Shown one piece after another: positions 20,101 through 26,972 of a stretch of DNA of 64,000 bases (its first letter is position 1; every line of letters begins with the position of its first letter). Position numbers and translations under genes: made by a program. Origin of the DNA: an uncultured Clostridium sp. GTDB lineage: Bacteria > Bacillota > Clostridia > Lachnospirales > Lachnospiraceae. Where the stretch lies: contig UQBG01000003.1 in assembly GCA_900539185.1 (NCBI GenBank), forward strand, positions 62,001 to 126,000, read 5' to 3'. The notes below the pieces were generated by a model. It did not search any database and was not told where the DNA came from. It was given only the letters and a program-made list of their open reading frames with translations.

Positions 20101-20701
20101 GCTTTTCCAGTTCAGACAGGATGTCATTTACACGATAAAGATTCTGACGCTCGGACTCCAGCGCTTTTTCCGTTGCAGCCTTATTTTTTTTATATTTTAC
20201 GATACCGGCAGCTTCATCAAACAGTTCCCGTCGTTCCTCCGGCTTTCCGCTCAGAATCTTCTCGACCTGCCCCTGTCCGATGATCGAATATCCTTCCTTA
20301 CCGATACCGGTATCAAAGAACATATTATTGATATCTTTCAATCGACATGGGGTTCCATTGATCAGATATTCACTCTCGCCGGAACGGTACACACGTCTGG
20401 CTACCGTAACCTCTTCATAATCAATCGGAAGAACATGATCACTATTATCCAGTGTAATGGCTACATAGGCGGATCCATGAGGCTTTCGCAGCTCTGTTCC
20501 TGCAAATATAACATCCTCCATCTTTGCACCACGAAGCTGTTTTGCACTCTGTTCACCCAGCACCCAGCGAACCGCATCTGCCACATTACTCTTTCCGCTT
20601 CCGTTTGGTCCTACAATACCGGTGATTCCGTTTTCAAACTTAAACAGTATTTTATTTGCAAAGGACTTGAATCCATAGACTTCTATACTTTTCAGATACA
20701 T
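17141..20701 (-). CDS. smc: Chromosome segregation protein SMC
   Basis: Core ATPase of the condensin-like SMC-ScpAB complex. The N-terminal head has GPNGSGKSNV (32-41). Long coiled coils flank a hinge in the middle (SHTRGIVGVVADILSV and GGAYKNSS region). The C-terminal head has LSGGEKSLTAIALLF and FCLLDEIEAALDDSN. 1186 residues is the normal Firmicute length. It sits between rnc and ftsY. Confidence 0.98.
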   Translation of the reverse strand: MYLKSIEVYGFKSFANKILFKFENGITGIVGPNGSGKSNVADAVRWVLGEQSAKQLRGAKMEDVIFAGTELRKPHGSAYVAITLDNSDHVLPIDYEEVTVARRVYRSGESEYLINGTPCRLKDINNMFFDTGIGKEGYSIIGQGQVEKILSGKPEERRELFDEAAGIVKYKKNKAATEKALESERQNLYRVNDILSELEKQVGPLEKQSETAKKYLLFKEEMKKLDVNVFLLDSDRIRTEQAETQKKLEIVTGRTAELNEKYEAIKTEYERLETELEICNRKIDTDKGQETELKLTVERAEGEVRVLNQKIDSVRLSDEHVSEQIRRVQDALLKQTEEQRAYQAKKAVLDEKLDTADDVVEEAKAHSQEIQDEITRLEGCIEKNKADIIDLMNENSSMKGKVARYDTLLENISYRKTQINQRFVQFKSDEMTDREQYEQLQTKLKELDEQINTRQQALEVCDKGLDENTEATRKNREELAKLRNDYSAAKAKAESLRNITERYDGYGNSIRRVMEQKSHTRGIVGVVADILSVQQKYEIAVETALGGSIQNIVTEDEGTAKRFIQYLKQNKYGRATFLPLTSIGNSTPFNKQEALREPGAIGLASTLVQIQPEYQAVAEHLLGRILVVDHIDHALAIAKKYRYSIRIVTLEGELLTPGGAMTGGAYKNSSNLLGRKRELDELNEQVEAYSRRIYEAEKLEQELRGRRDNLKEEKETLSTKLQELYLDKNTNHMSLEQVNARLSEHATIFASLQNESKELDAQIEEINQNKNQLFEGNKFQEQAKQECESRIVKYEEDIAEQKKLLETANAKVSELLLEFNTIKQQDDFYVENIHRIRVENDKLKAELEEYNRRTHGAADEIMEINEQINEIQKEMNQRKAQIQTIEEQLQTATAHKDEMMTSHKEFFGQRESLREELAGLDKEGYRLNAQVEKINEQEDALNNYMWEEYELTYNRALELRNEEFTDLPVLRKELSAVKAKIKSLGDVNVNAIEDYKNVSERYEFLKTQHDDIVKAEENLKQIIAELDTAMREQFSAKFAEIQVMFDKVFKELFGGGKANLVLVEDEDILEAGIKIIAQPPGKKLQNMMQLSGGEKSLTAIALLFAIQNLKPSPFCLLDEIEAALDDSNVNRFAKYLHKLTKDTQFIVITHRKGTMEAADVLYGITMQEKGVSTLVSVNLIENELDK

Positions 20702-20705
20702 TCCT

Positions 20706-21401
20706 TTAACCTTCCTTATGTCTTATCGCCAGAAGTGCTGCATAAGCCGCCTTCTGCTCTGCATTCTTTCGGCTGGAACCTTCTCCGGTTCCATAGCATG
20801 CTCCATGGATCCAAACCTCTACCGCATAATTCTTGCAATGATCCGGTCCCTGTTCGTCTACGAGCCGGTACTCAATCTCTCCCATGGTATCTGCCTGTAC
20901 CTGTTCCTGCAAATGTGTCTTTGCATCATAGAACAGACGCTTATTCTCAATATCAGAAAGAAGGAACCGTTCTACATAAGCGGTTGCAGGCTCCAGTCCT
21001 CCGTCCAGATAGATCGCACCCAATACCGATTCAAACAGATCACACAGTAAAGAGTCCCGATTGCCCCCATTGGTCATCTGTTCCCCCTTGCTCAAATATA
21101 CATAGTCCGGATAATGCATATCTCTGGCACACTGTGCCAGGCAATATTCACATACCAGAGAGGCCCGCAGCTTTGACAGTTCACCTTCGTGCTTTTCCGG
21201 ATATCGCAAAAGCAGAGCGTGACTGGTTATCATCTCCAACACTGCATCACCCAGAAACTCCAATCGTTCATAGTCCTTTATTCGATTTATTTTTCGCTCA
21301 TTTGCGTATGAACTATGTGTCAGTGCCTGTTTCAAAAGCTCCGGCTGCTGAAAATGATAGTGGATTTCTTCCATGAGCGACTCCAATGAATGCTCGTTCA
21401 T
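20706..21401 (-). CDS. rnc: Ribonuclease III
   Basis: Double-strand endoribonuclease for rRNA and mRNA processing. The RNase III signature ERLEFLGDAVLEM lies near 45-57 with the catalytic acidic residues, and a second acidic cluster is LLCDLFESVLGAIYLD. A C-terminal dsRBD (AKTHLQEQVQAD to SRKNAEQKAAYAAL) completes the 231 residues. Its start touches the stop of plsX with no gap; acpP, often found between the two genes, is absent. Confidence 0.97.
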   Translation of the reverse strand: MNEHSLESLMEEIHYHFQQPELLKQALTHSSYANERKINRIKDYERLEFLGDAVLEMITSHALLLRYPEKHEGELSKLRASLVCEYCLAQCARDMHYPDYVYLSKGEQMTNGGNRDSLLCDLFESVLGAIYLDGGLEPATAYVERFLLSDIENKRLFYDAKTHLQEQVQADTMGEIEYRLVDEQGPDHCKNYAVEVWIHGACYGTGEGSSRKNAEQKAAYAALLAIRHKEG

Positions 21402-22430
21402 CTATGCCTCTTCCTTCTCTTCTCCGGTCGTGATGTTCTCCTGGATCAGTTCCTTTATATGCATCTTACTAAAGTCCATACACTGTGTAACGGCATTCTT
21501 TACTTCACTCGCCTTTGAACTTCCATGCACCTTTGCAACCAGACCATTAATACCCAGAAGCGGAGCTCCGCCATAGTTGGCCGAATCGAACTCTTTGACT
21601 GCTTCCTTGATCTTTGGCTTTACCATAGCCGCACCCAGTGTACTGATCGGAGAAGCGGTCATTGCTGACTTGATCTGCTTCATCAGAAAGGAAGCGGTTC
21701 CCTCATATAACTTTAATATAACATTTCCTACAAACGCATCACACACGATAACATCTGCATGTCCGGCCGGGATATCTCTCGCTTCGATACTGCCGATAAA
21801 GTTGATATTCGGACATGCCTTCAAAAGAGGGAATGTCTCCTTTACCAGTGCATTTCCCTTTTCCTCTTCCGCACCTACATTCACGATTGCAACTCTTGGA
21901 TTCTCAACGCCTACGATATGCTTCATATAGATGGAACCCATCTGTGCGAACTGAACCAGATCAGACGGTCTGGAGTCCATGTTTGCTCCACAGTCGATCA
22001 GAATGGATACACCACCCTCCCGTGGGATCAATGGTGCCAACGGAGAACGACGGATGCCCTTCATACGTCCTACGATCATACGTCCGCCTACCAGTACGGC
22101 TCCGGTGCTTCCGGCTGAGATCAGTCCTTCGGCCTTCCCTTCCTTTACCAGATTCAGCCCTACGATCAGGGAAGAATCCTTCTTCTTCCGGACAGCCTCT
22201 ACCGGATGATCATGACAGGTGATGACATCCGGTGCGTCAACCACCTCAATCTGTTCCTTATTGTACTCATACTTTGCCAGTTCTTCCTCGATCTGGTTCT
22301 TCGGACCTACTACATACAGGAACACATCCTCATGCTCCTTCGTTGCCTGTACAGCTCCTTCTACCAACGCCCATGGAGAGTTATCGCCTCCCATTGCATC
22401 TATAACGATCTTAATCCGATTATCTTCCAT
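21402..22430 (-). CDS. plsX: Phosphate acyltransferase PlsX
   Basis: Peripheral membrane enzyme forming acyl-phosphate from acyl-ACP for phospholipid synthesis. Typical segments are KIVIDAMGGDNSP at the N-terminus, SAGSTGAVL and VCDAFVGNVILKLYEG. The 342 residues are standard. It follows rpmF with its own promoter and is transcribed with rnc. Confidence 0.97.
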   Translation of the reverse strand: MEDNRIKIVIDAMGGDNSPWALVEGAVQATKEHEDVFLYVVGPKNQIEEELAKYEYNKEQIEVVDAPDVITCHDHPVEAVRKKKDSSLIVGLNLVKEGKAEGLISAGSTGAVLVGGRMIVGRMKGIRRSPLAPLIPREGGVSILIDCGANMDSRPSDLVQFAQMGSIYMKHIVGVENPRVAIVNVGAEEEKGNALVKETFPLLKACPNINFIGSIEARDIPAGHADVIVCDAFVGNVILKLYEGTASFLMKQIKSAMTASPISTLGAAMVKPKIKEAVKEFDSANYGGAPLLGINGLVAKVHGSSKASEVKNAVTQCMDFSKMHIKELIQENITTGEEKEEA

Positions 22431-22492
22431 TGTATACCTCCTTGCGCATCAATGAGTGTCAAACCATACTTTTCCACTCATACCATCTATAT

Positions 22493-22521
22493 ATAATACT
22501 AAATAATCCATTTCTTGTAAA
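22493..22521 (-). promoter_or_regulatory. Probable sigma-A promoter of plsX
   Basis: TTTACA (22516-22521) and TATTAT (22493-22498) with a 17-base spacer lie just downstream of the rpmF terminator and about 65 bases before the plsX start. Confidence 0.6.
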
Positions 22522-22529
22522 GTTTTTCC

Positions 22530-22569
22530 CAAAACAAAGAAAAGGCTCTCCGATCACTCGGAAAGCCTT
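22530..22569 (-). terminator. Intrinsic terminator after rpmF
   Basis: Minus-strand 12-bp stem (arms 22558-22569 and 22542-22553, 4-base loop; one G-U-type step) is followed by a T-rich tract (plus-strand 22530-22541). It begins 12 bases after the rpmF stop. Confidence 0.9.
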
Positions 22570-22581
22570 GCATTGCTTTGA

Positions 22582-22761
22582 TTAATCCTGGGCAATGATT
22601 TCTTTCTTGTTATAAGAACCACAAGCCTTACATACTCTATGAGGCATCATTAACTCGCCACACTTAGGACATTTTACTAATGTAGGAGCACTCATCTTCC
22701 AGTTTGCTCTACGCTTGTCTCTTCTTGCTTTTGAAGATTTATTCTTTGGACAAATTGACAC
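22582..22761 (-). CDS. rpmF: 50S ribosomal protein L32
   Basis: Small zinc-ribbon ribosomal protein (59 residues). It begins SICPKNKSSKARRDKRRANWK and carries two CxxC-type pairs, CPKCGE and CKACG, for zinc. The GTG at 22759-22761 is chosen because AGGAGG lies 8 bases upstream and the protein then starts like other L32 proteins. An in-frame GTG at 22770 overlaps that ribosome binding site. It is a monocistronic unit with its own promoter and terminator. The yceD (DUF177) gene usually found just before rpmF is absent. Confidence 0.95.
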   Translation of the reverse strand: MSICPKNKSSKARRDKRRANWKMSAPTLVKCPKCGELMMPHRVCKACGSYNKKEIIAQD

Positions 22762-22846
22762 AGTGTACACCTCCTTAATCCGAACTATCTATGAATCAAT
22801 CATAAATGAATGTCATATTCTTATATTTCCTTGCCACACCTTGACA

Positions 22847-22875
22847 ATTATACATAGTCATATCAGGTTTGTCAA
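22847..22875 (-). promoter_or_regulatory. Consensus sigma-A promoter of rpmF
   Basis: Perfect TTGACA (22870-22875) and TATAAT (22847-22852) separated by 17 bases, placed in the 122-base gap between ackA and rpmF. The transcript would have an untranslated leader of about 80 bases. Confidence 0.9.
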
Positions 22876-22883
22876 CCATTTTT

Positions 22884-24080
22884 TTATTCAACCAGTGCAA
22901 CGGTTTCTCTGGCAATCGCTAACTCCTCATTTGTCGGAACCACATATACAGCCACCTTAGAGTCCGACGTTGATATCTTCTGATCCTCACCACGTACCTG
23001 ATTCTTCTCTGCATCGATCTGAACACCCAGATACCCCAGATATTCACAGATCTTTGCTCTGGCCGTCCCGTTGTTCTCTCCCACACCGGCCGTAAATGCA
23101 ATTGCGTCCACACCATTCATCACTGCTGTATAGGAACCGATATACTGTGCGACCCGGTAGCAGAACATCTCCATAGCGATCGCTGCCCGCTGATTTCCTT
23201 CTCCGATTGCCTGCTCCAGATCCCGGAAATCACTGGATACACCGGATATACCGGCTACACCGGACTTCTTATTTAATACATCCATTACCTCTGCCAAGGT
23301 CTTATCTTCTTTCCGGGCGATAAACTCTAACACTGCCGGATCAACGGAGCCGCTTCGGGTTCCCATAATCAGTCCGTCCAACGGAGTCATACCCATACTG
23401 GTATCCACAGACTTTCCGTTCTGTACTGCACAGATGCTGGCACCGTTTCCCAGATGACACACGATTGTTTTCAATTCTTCCGGCTTCTTTCCCATCAGCT
23501 CTGCCGTATGCTTTGAAACGAAGCTATGACTGGTACCATGGAAGCCATACTTCCGGATCTTATATGTTTCATAATACTCATATGGAATACCATACAGATA
23601 TGCCTTCTCCGGCATGGTCTGATGAAATGCCGTATCAAATACAGCCACCATCGGCACATTCGGCATCAGCTTCCTGCAGGCTTCGATTCCGATCAGATTA
23701 GCCGGATTATGAAGCGGTGCCAGATCATTACATTCCGTGATTGCCTGTATCACCTCATCTGTAATAACAGTAGAGGATGCGAACTTCTCTCCGCCATGTA
23801 CGATTCTATGTCCAACTGCTCCGATTTCACTCAAAGACGCAATCACACCATATTCTGCATCCGTTAGCATTTTAAGCACCAGTTCTACAGCCGCTGTATG
23901 ATCCGGCATTGGTGCATCCAGAACCACCGATTCTTTTCCGGTTGGCGTATGCTTCAGTCTACCATCGATCCGGATTCTCTCGCATAACCCCTTTGCCAGA
24001 ACTTTCTCACTGGCAGAGTCAATCAACTGATATTTCAGTGAAGAACTACCACAGTTAATAACTAAAACATTCATTCCCAT
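22884..24080 (-). CDS. ackA: Acetate kinase
   Basis: Converts acetyl phosphate and ADP to acetate and ATP. The 398 residues start NVLVINCGSSSLKYQLID and carry VAVFDTAFHQTMP, CHLGNGASICAV and TAGVGENNGTAR, all typical. It lies downstream of pta in the same direction, separated by 63 bases that contain a hairpin, and together they form the substrate-level ATP pathway of fermentation. Confidence 0.98.
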   Translation of the reverse strand: MGMNVLVINCGSSSLKYQLIDSASEKVLAKGLCERIRIDGRLKHTPTGKESVVLDAPMPDHTAAVELVLKMLTDAEYGVIASLSEIGAVGHRIVHGGEKFASSTVITDEVIQAITECNDLAPLHNPANLIGIEACRKLMPNVPMVAVFDTAFHQTMPEKAYLYGIPYEYYETYKIRKYGFHGTSHSFVSKHTAELMGKKPEELKTIVCHLGNGASICAVQNGKSVDTSMGMTPLDGLIMGTRSGSVDPAVLEFIARKEDKTLAEVMDVLNKKSGVAGISGVSSDFRDLEQAIGEGNQRAAIAMEMFCYRVAQYIGSYTAVMNGVDAIAFTAGVGENNGTARAKICEYLGYLGVQIDAEKNQVRGEDQKISTSDSKVAVYVVPTNEELAIARETVALVE

Positions 24081-24106
24081 ATCCTCCTGCTATATGATAA
24101 AAGTAT

Positions 24107-24133
24107 AAGCCATGCAACGAATCTGCATGGCTT
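24107..24133 (-). terminator. Hairpin between pta and ackA
   Basis: A perfect 10-bp stem (24107-24116 with 24124-24133, 7-base loop). The T tract after it on the minus strand is poor (TATACTTTT), so it may be a weak attenuator or an mRNA-processing or stability element rather than a full terminator. Confidence 0.45.
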
Positions 24134-24143
24134 TTATTATATT

Positions 24144-25154
24144 CTACTGTTCAACTGCCTGCTGTGCCTGTGCCTGCACGGCTGTAATGGCGATAACACC
24201 TACGATATCATCTGCGCAACAGCCACGGGACAGATCATTCACCGGCTTTGCAATTCCCTGTGTGATTGGTCCGTACGCTTCCGCCTTCGCCAGTCGCTGT
24301 ACCAGCTTATATCCGATATTACCGGCATCCAGATCCGGGAAGATCAGGACATTGGCCTTACCTGCCACTTCACTATCCGGTGCCTTTGACTTTGCAATCT
24401 CCGGAACAATTGCTGCATCCGACTGTAACTCACCGTCCACCTTCAGTGTTGGATCCAATTCTCTTGCCAGCCTTGTTGCTTCAACCATCTTATCCACTTC
24501 CGGATGCTTTGCACTTCCCTTTGTAGAATGTGACAGCATCGCTACGATCGGTTCTTCTTCCACTAACAGCTTAAATGACTGTGCGGAACTCTCTGCTATG
24601 TATGCGATCTCCTCCGCATTCGGAGTCTGATTCAGTCCTGCATCCGCAAATATAAAGGCTCCATTGGCTCCCATATCACAGTTCGGAACAACCACCAAAA
24701 AGAATGCCGATACCAGCTTGATATGCGGTGCTGTCTTCAGTGTCTGCAGTGCCGCACGCAACACATCTGCGGAAGAATGAACCGCACCGGCCACCATTCC
24801 GTCTGCATCTCCGGCCTTTACCATAATGCATCCCATGAACAACGGATTGGTAAGCAGGATCTCTCTTGCCTCGTCCACGGTCATACCTTTTCCTTTTCGA
24901 AGCTCTGCCAATAGCTGTGCATACTCCTCCAGTTTCTCACACTGATGCGGATCTACGAAAGTTGCCTTGCTCAGGTTTAACCCTTCGGCCGTATTCATGA
25001 TCTCTGCCTTATTTCCAATCAAAATAATATTTGCAATATCCTCTTCCAGCACCTTGTGTGCTGCGATTACTGTTCTTCTGTCTTTTGTCTCCGGCAAAAC
25101 AATGGTCATCTTCTTCTGTTTTGCGCGTTCTTTAATCCTGTCTATGAACCCCAC
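24144..25154 (-). CDS. pta: Phosphate acetyltransferase
   Basis: Converts acetyl-CoA to acetyl phosphate. About 336 residues: GFIDRIKERAKQKKMTIVLPE at the start, then GMVAGAVHSSADVLRAAL and the C-terminal PGxLL-like region NVLIFPDLDAGNIGYKLVQ. I chose the GTG at 25152-25154 because AAAGGAG lies 9 bases upstream; the frame extends to an ATG at 25181 without such support. Preceded by a good promoter and followed by ackA. Confidence 0.95.
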   Translation of the reverse strand: MGFIDRIKERAKQKKMTIVLPETKDRRTVIAAHKVLEEDIANIILIGNKAEIMNTAEGLNLSKATFVDPHQCEKLEEYAQLLAELRKGKGMTVDEAREILLTNPLFMGCIMVKAGDADGMVAGAVHSSADVLRAALQTLKTAPHIKLVSAFFLVVVPNCDMGANGAFIFADAGLNQTPNAEEIAYIAESSAQSFKLLVEEEPIVAMLSHSTKGSAKHPEVDKMVEATRLARELDPTLKVDGELQSDAAIVPEIAKSKAPDSEVAGKANVLIFPDLDAGNIGYKLVQRLAKAEAYGPITQGIAKPVNDLSRGCCADDIVGVIAITAVQAQAQQAVEQ

Positions 25155-25184
25155 CTTACGTATCTCCTTTCCATTCGTCAATTT

Positions 25185-25213
25185 ATTATATCAAGTCCGT
25201 GGATTGTATACAA
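25185..25213 (-). promoter_or_regulatory. Sigma-A promoter of pta-ackA
   Basis: TTGTAT (25208-25213) and TATAAT (25185-25190) with a 17-base spacer lie about 30 bases before the GTG start. The region around the -35 box contains inverted GGATTGTGTATTG/ATACAATCC-like symmetry that could bind a regulator. Confidence 0.75.
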
Positions 25214-25263
25214 TACACAATCCGGAAAAAATTGTCTTTTTCTTAGTACAATCCTTGCACGAT

Positions 25264-26970
25264 TTACTCCTCTGCCACATCCGGACCATCTACCTTGATC
25301 TGGCCTCTTCCATGTTCCTTTGCATAGTACATAGACCAGTCCGCCCGCTTAATCAACTGATTAACATCCTCACACAGATCCGGATAGGTGGATACGCCAA
25401 TGCTGACATTCATCGTTACCACATGTCCGTATGCCTCTACCGTTGCGGTTGCGATCTGCTGATGCAGATCTTCGATCACAGGAAGGGCTTCCTCCAGCGT
25501 CTTTCCCGGCAACGCCAACACAAACTCCTCTCCGCCATATCGGCAGATGAATCCCAGTTCAGATGCCTCGATCTGTTCATAGGCAATACGGGCAATCCGC
25601 TTAATGACCTCATCTCCTACCAGATGTCCATAAGTATCGTTGATTCTCTTAAACTTATCGATATCAAACAGTGCTACCGTCAGTGGCGAATGATCTCGAA
25701 CCGTCCGTTCCATCTGTTCCGCAAAGAGTTTATTAAAATGTGTCCGATTATTAATCCCGGTCAATCCATCCGTCTGAGCGATGTGCTGCATCTGTGCATA
25801 CATCCGAATATTATGAATCGCCAGATCTAACTGCGGTACGATAATATCATAGAACCGAATATAATTATCAAACACATGCATCTTAGGTGAACCGCTGACG
25901 ATGATTCCGTATTTTCTGTCGTCCATAACCAGTGGAAGCACCACCAGCTGTCTGGTTTCTGTCCGGCTAAGTCCCGGATAGATATCCGACGGGAACTGCG
26001 AAATTACGGTTTTCTCCTCTTCTATCTCTTTTGCTTCCTGATACAGCCTCACAAGCTCCGGCACCTCTGCAAGCTCCGGATTAGACACGCTTCGGAACTC
26101 AACATACGGATGCTTGTTATAACATACATCCTTGTCAATATAGATTCCACAGAACTCTACATTTCGTACCTGCATGATCACATCAATGATATACTTCAGA
26201 ATATCTGACACATCCGCAGTTATGGAACTGTTTATAAACTTCAGAATCTGTGCCTGAACCTCCAGCTCATCATTCGACTGGCGAATCTGCTGATTCATCT
26301 GGCGAAGCTGCACCCGTTGCAGATTCAGTTCATCATTTACCTTTTCCAGACGATTTTTCGTATCCAGCAGTTCCTCATTATTTTCTTCTATATCATTCAT
26401 ATCCGAATGTAACTGATAGATATCCCGACGAAGTTGTTCCTCATTCTTTGCATACATTTTCACAAGAAAAATGTCCAGTATACATAGCATTCCATATGCC
26501 AAAAGCAGAAAAAACATATCCGCATCCACTCCGGTCATACAGAACTGTATCAAAATATAACCGATACTCGGAGCCACAAGTAATAATATACTTACAATAC
26601 TCTTTTCCCGATCTGTAATGTTGGAATAATATGAATACTCAAACATAAATGCAAGCACCAGCGCACTCATACCTACTGCCAGATACAGATCCTTCTCACG
26701 TATCCAGTACATCATGAGCAGATAAAATGTATATTGAATATATGTAAAGCTCTTGATCACCCAGAAGCGATCAAAGAAGTTCATCTTATCCAGCACCAGT
26801 TCCAATGCCATAAGCAGTACTGTACCACCTGCTATTGTTCCACAGGCTGCCGACAGGTTCCCCCCATTCCGGCAAAATAGCAGGAATATAAACACCACCA
26901 AGATTCCATATAAAATTCGGTGAAACACCAATTGCATATGATGATGTTCCAGAATCTTCTTATCCAGCAT
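25264..26970 (-). CDS. Membrane-bound diguanylate cyclase (GGDEF domain)
   Basis: Likely makes cyclic di-GMP. The 568-residue protein has about six hydrophobic segments in the first 180 residues. A coiled coil follows (about 185-245), then a GAF-like sensory region, then a GGDEF domain with the active-site motif GGEEF at 479-483. The usual inhibitory RxxD site a few residues before it is not present (SELG occupies that place), so product inhibition may be absent. The start has GGAGG upstream and nearly touches the end of the FtsA-like gene. Confidence 0.92.
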   Translation of the reverse strand: MLDKKILEHHHMQLVFHRILYGILVVFIFLLFCRNGGNLSAACGTIAGGTVLLMALELVLDKMNFFDRFWVIKSFTYIQYTFYLLMMYWIREKDLYLAVGMSALVLAFMFEYSYYSNITDREKSIVSILLLVAPSIGYILIQFCMTGVDADMFFLLLAYGMLCILDIFLVKMYAKNEEQLRRDIYQLHSDMNDIEENNEELLDTKNRLEKVNDELNLQRVQLRQMNQQIRQSNDELEVQAQILKFINSSITADVSDILKYIIDVIMQVRNVEFCGIYIDKDVCYNKHPYVEFRSVSNPELAEVPELVRLYQEAKEIEEEKTVISQFPSDIYPGLSRTETRQLVVLPLVMDDRKYGIIVSGSPKMHVFDNYIRFYDIIVPQLDLAIHNIRMYAQMQHIAQTDGLTGINNRTHFNKLFAEQMERTVRDHSPLTVALFDIDKFKRINDTYGHLVGDEVIKRIARIAYEQIEASELGFICRYGGEEFVLALPGKTLEEALPVIEDLHQQIATATVEAYGHVVTMNVSIGVSTYPDLCEDVNQLIKRADWSMYYAKEHGRGQIKVDGPDVAEE

Positions 26971-26972
26971 CC

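Noticed and set aside
20435..21376. Long plus-strand open frame across smc start and rnc
   Set aside because: It lies opposite two certain genes, has no ribosome binding site of note, and its translation has the His/Pro/Ser-rich look of a shadow frame.
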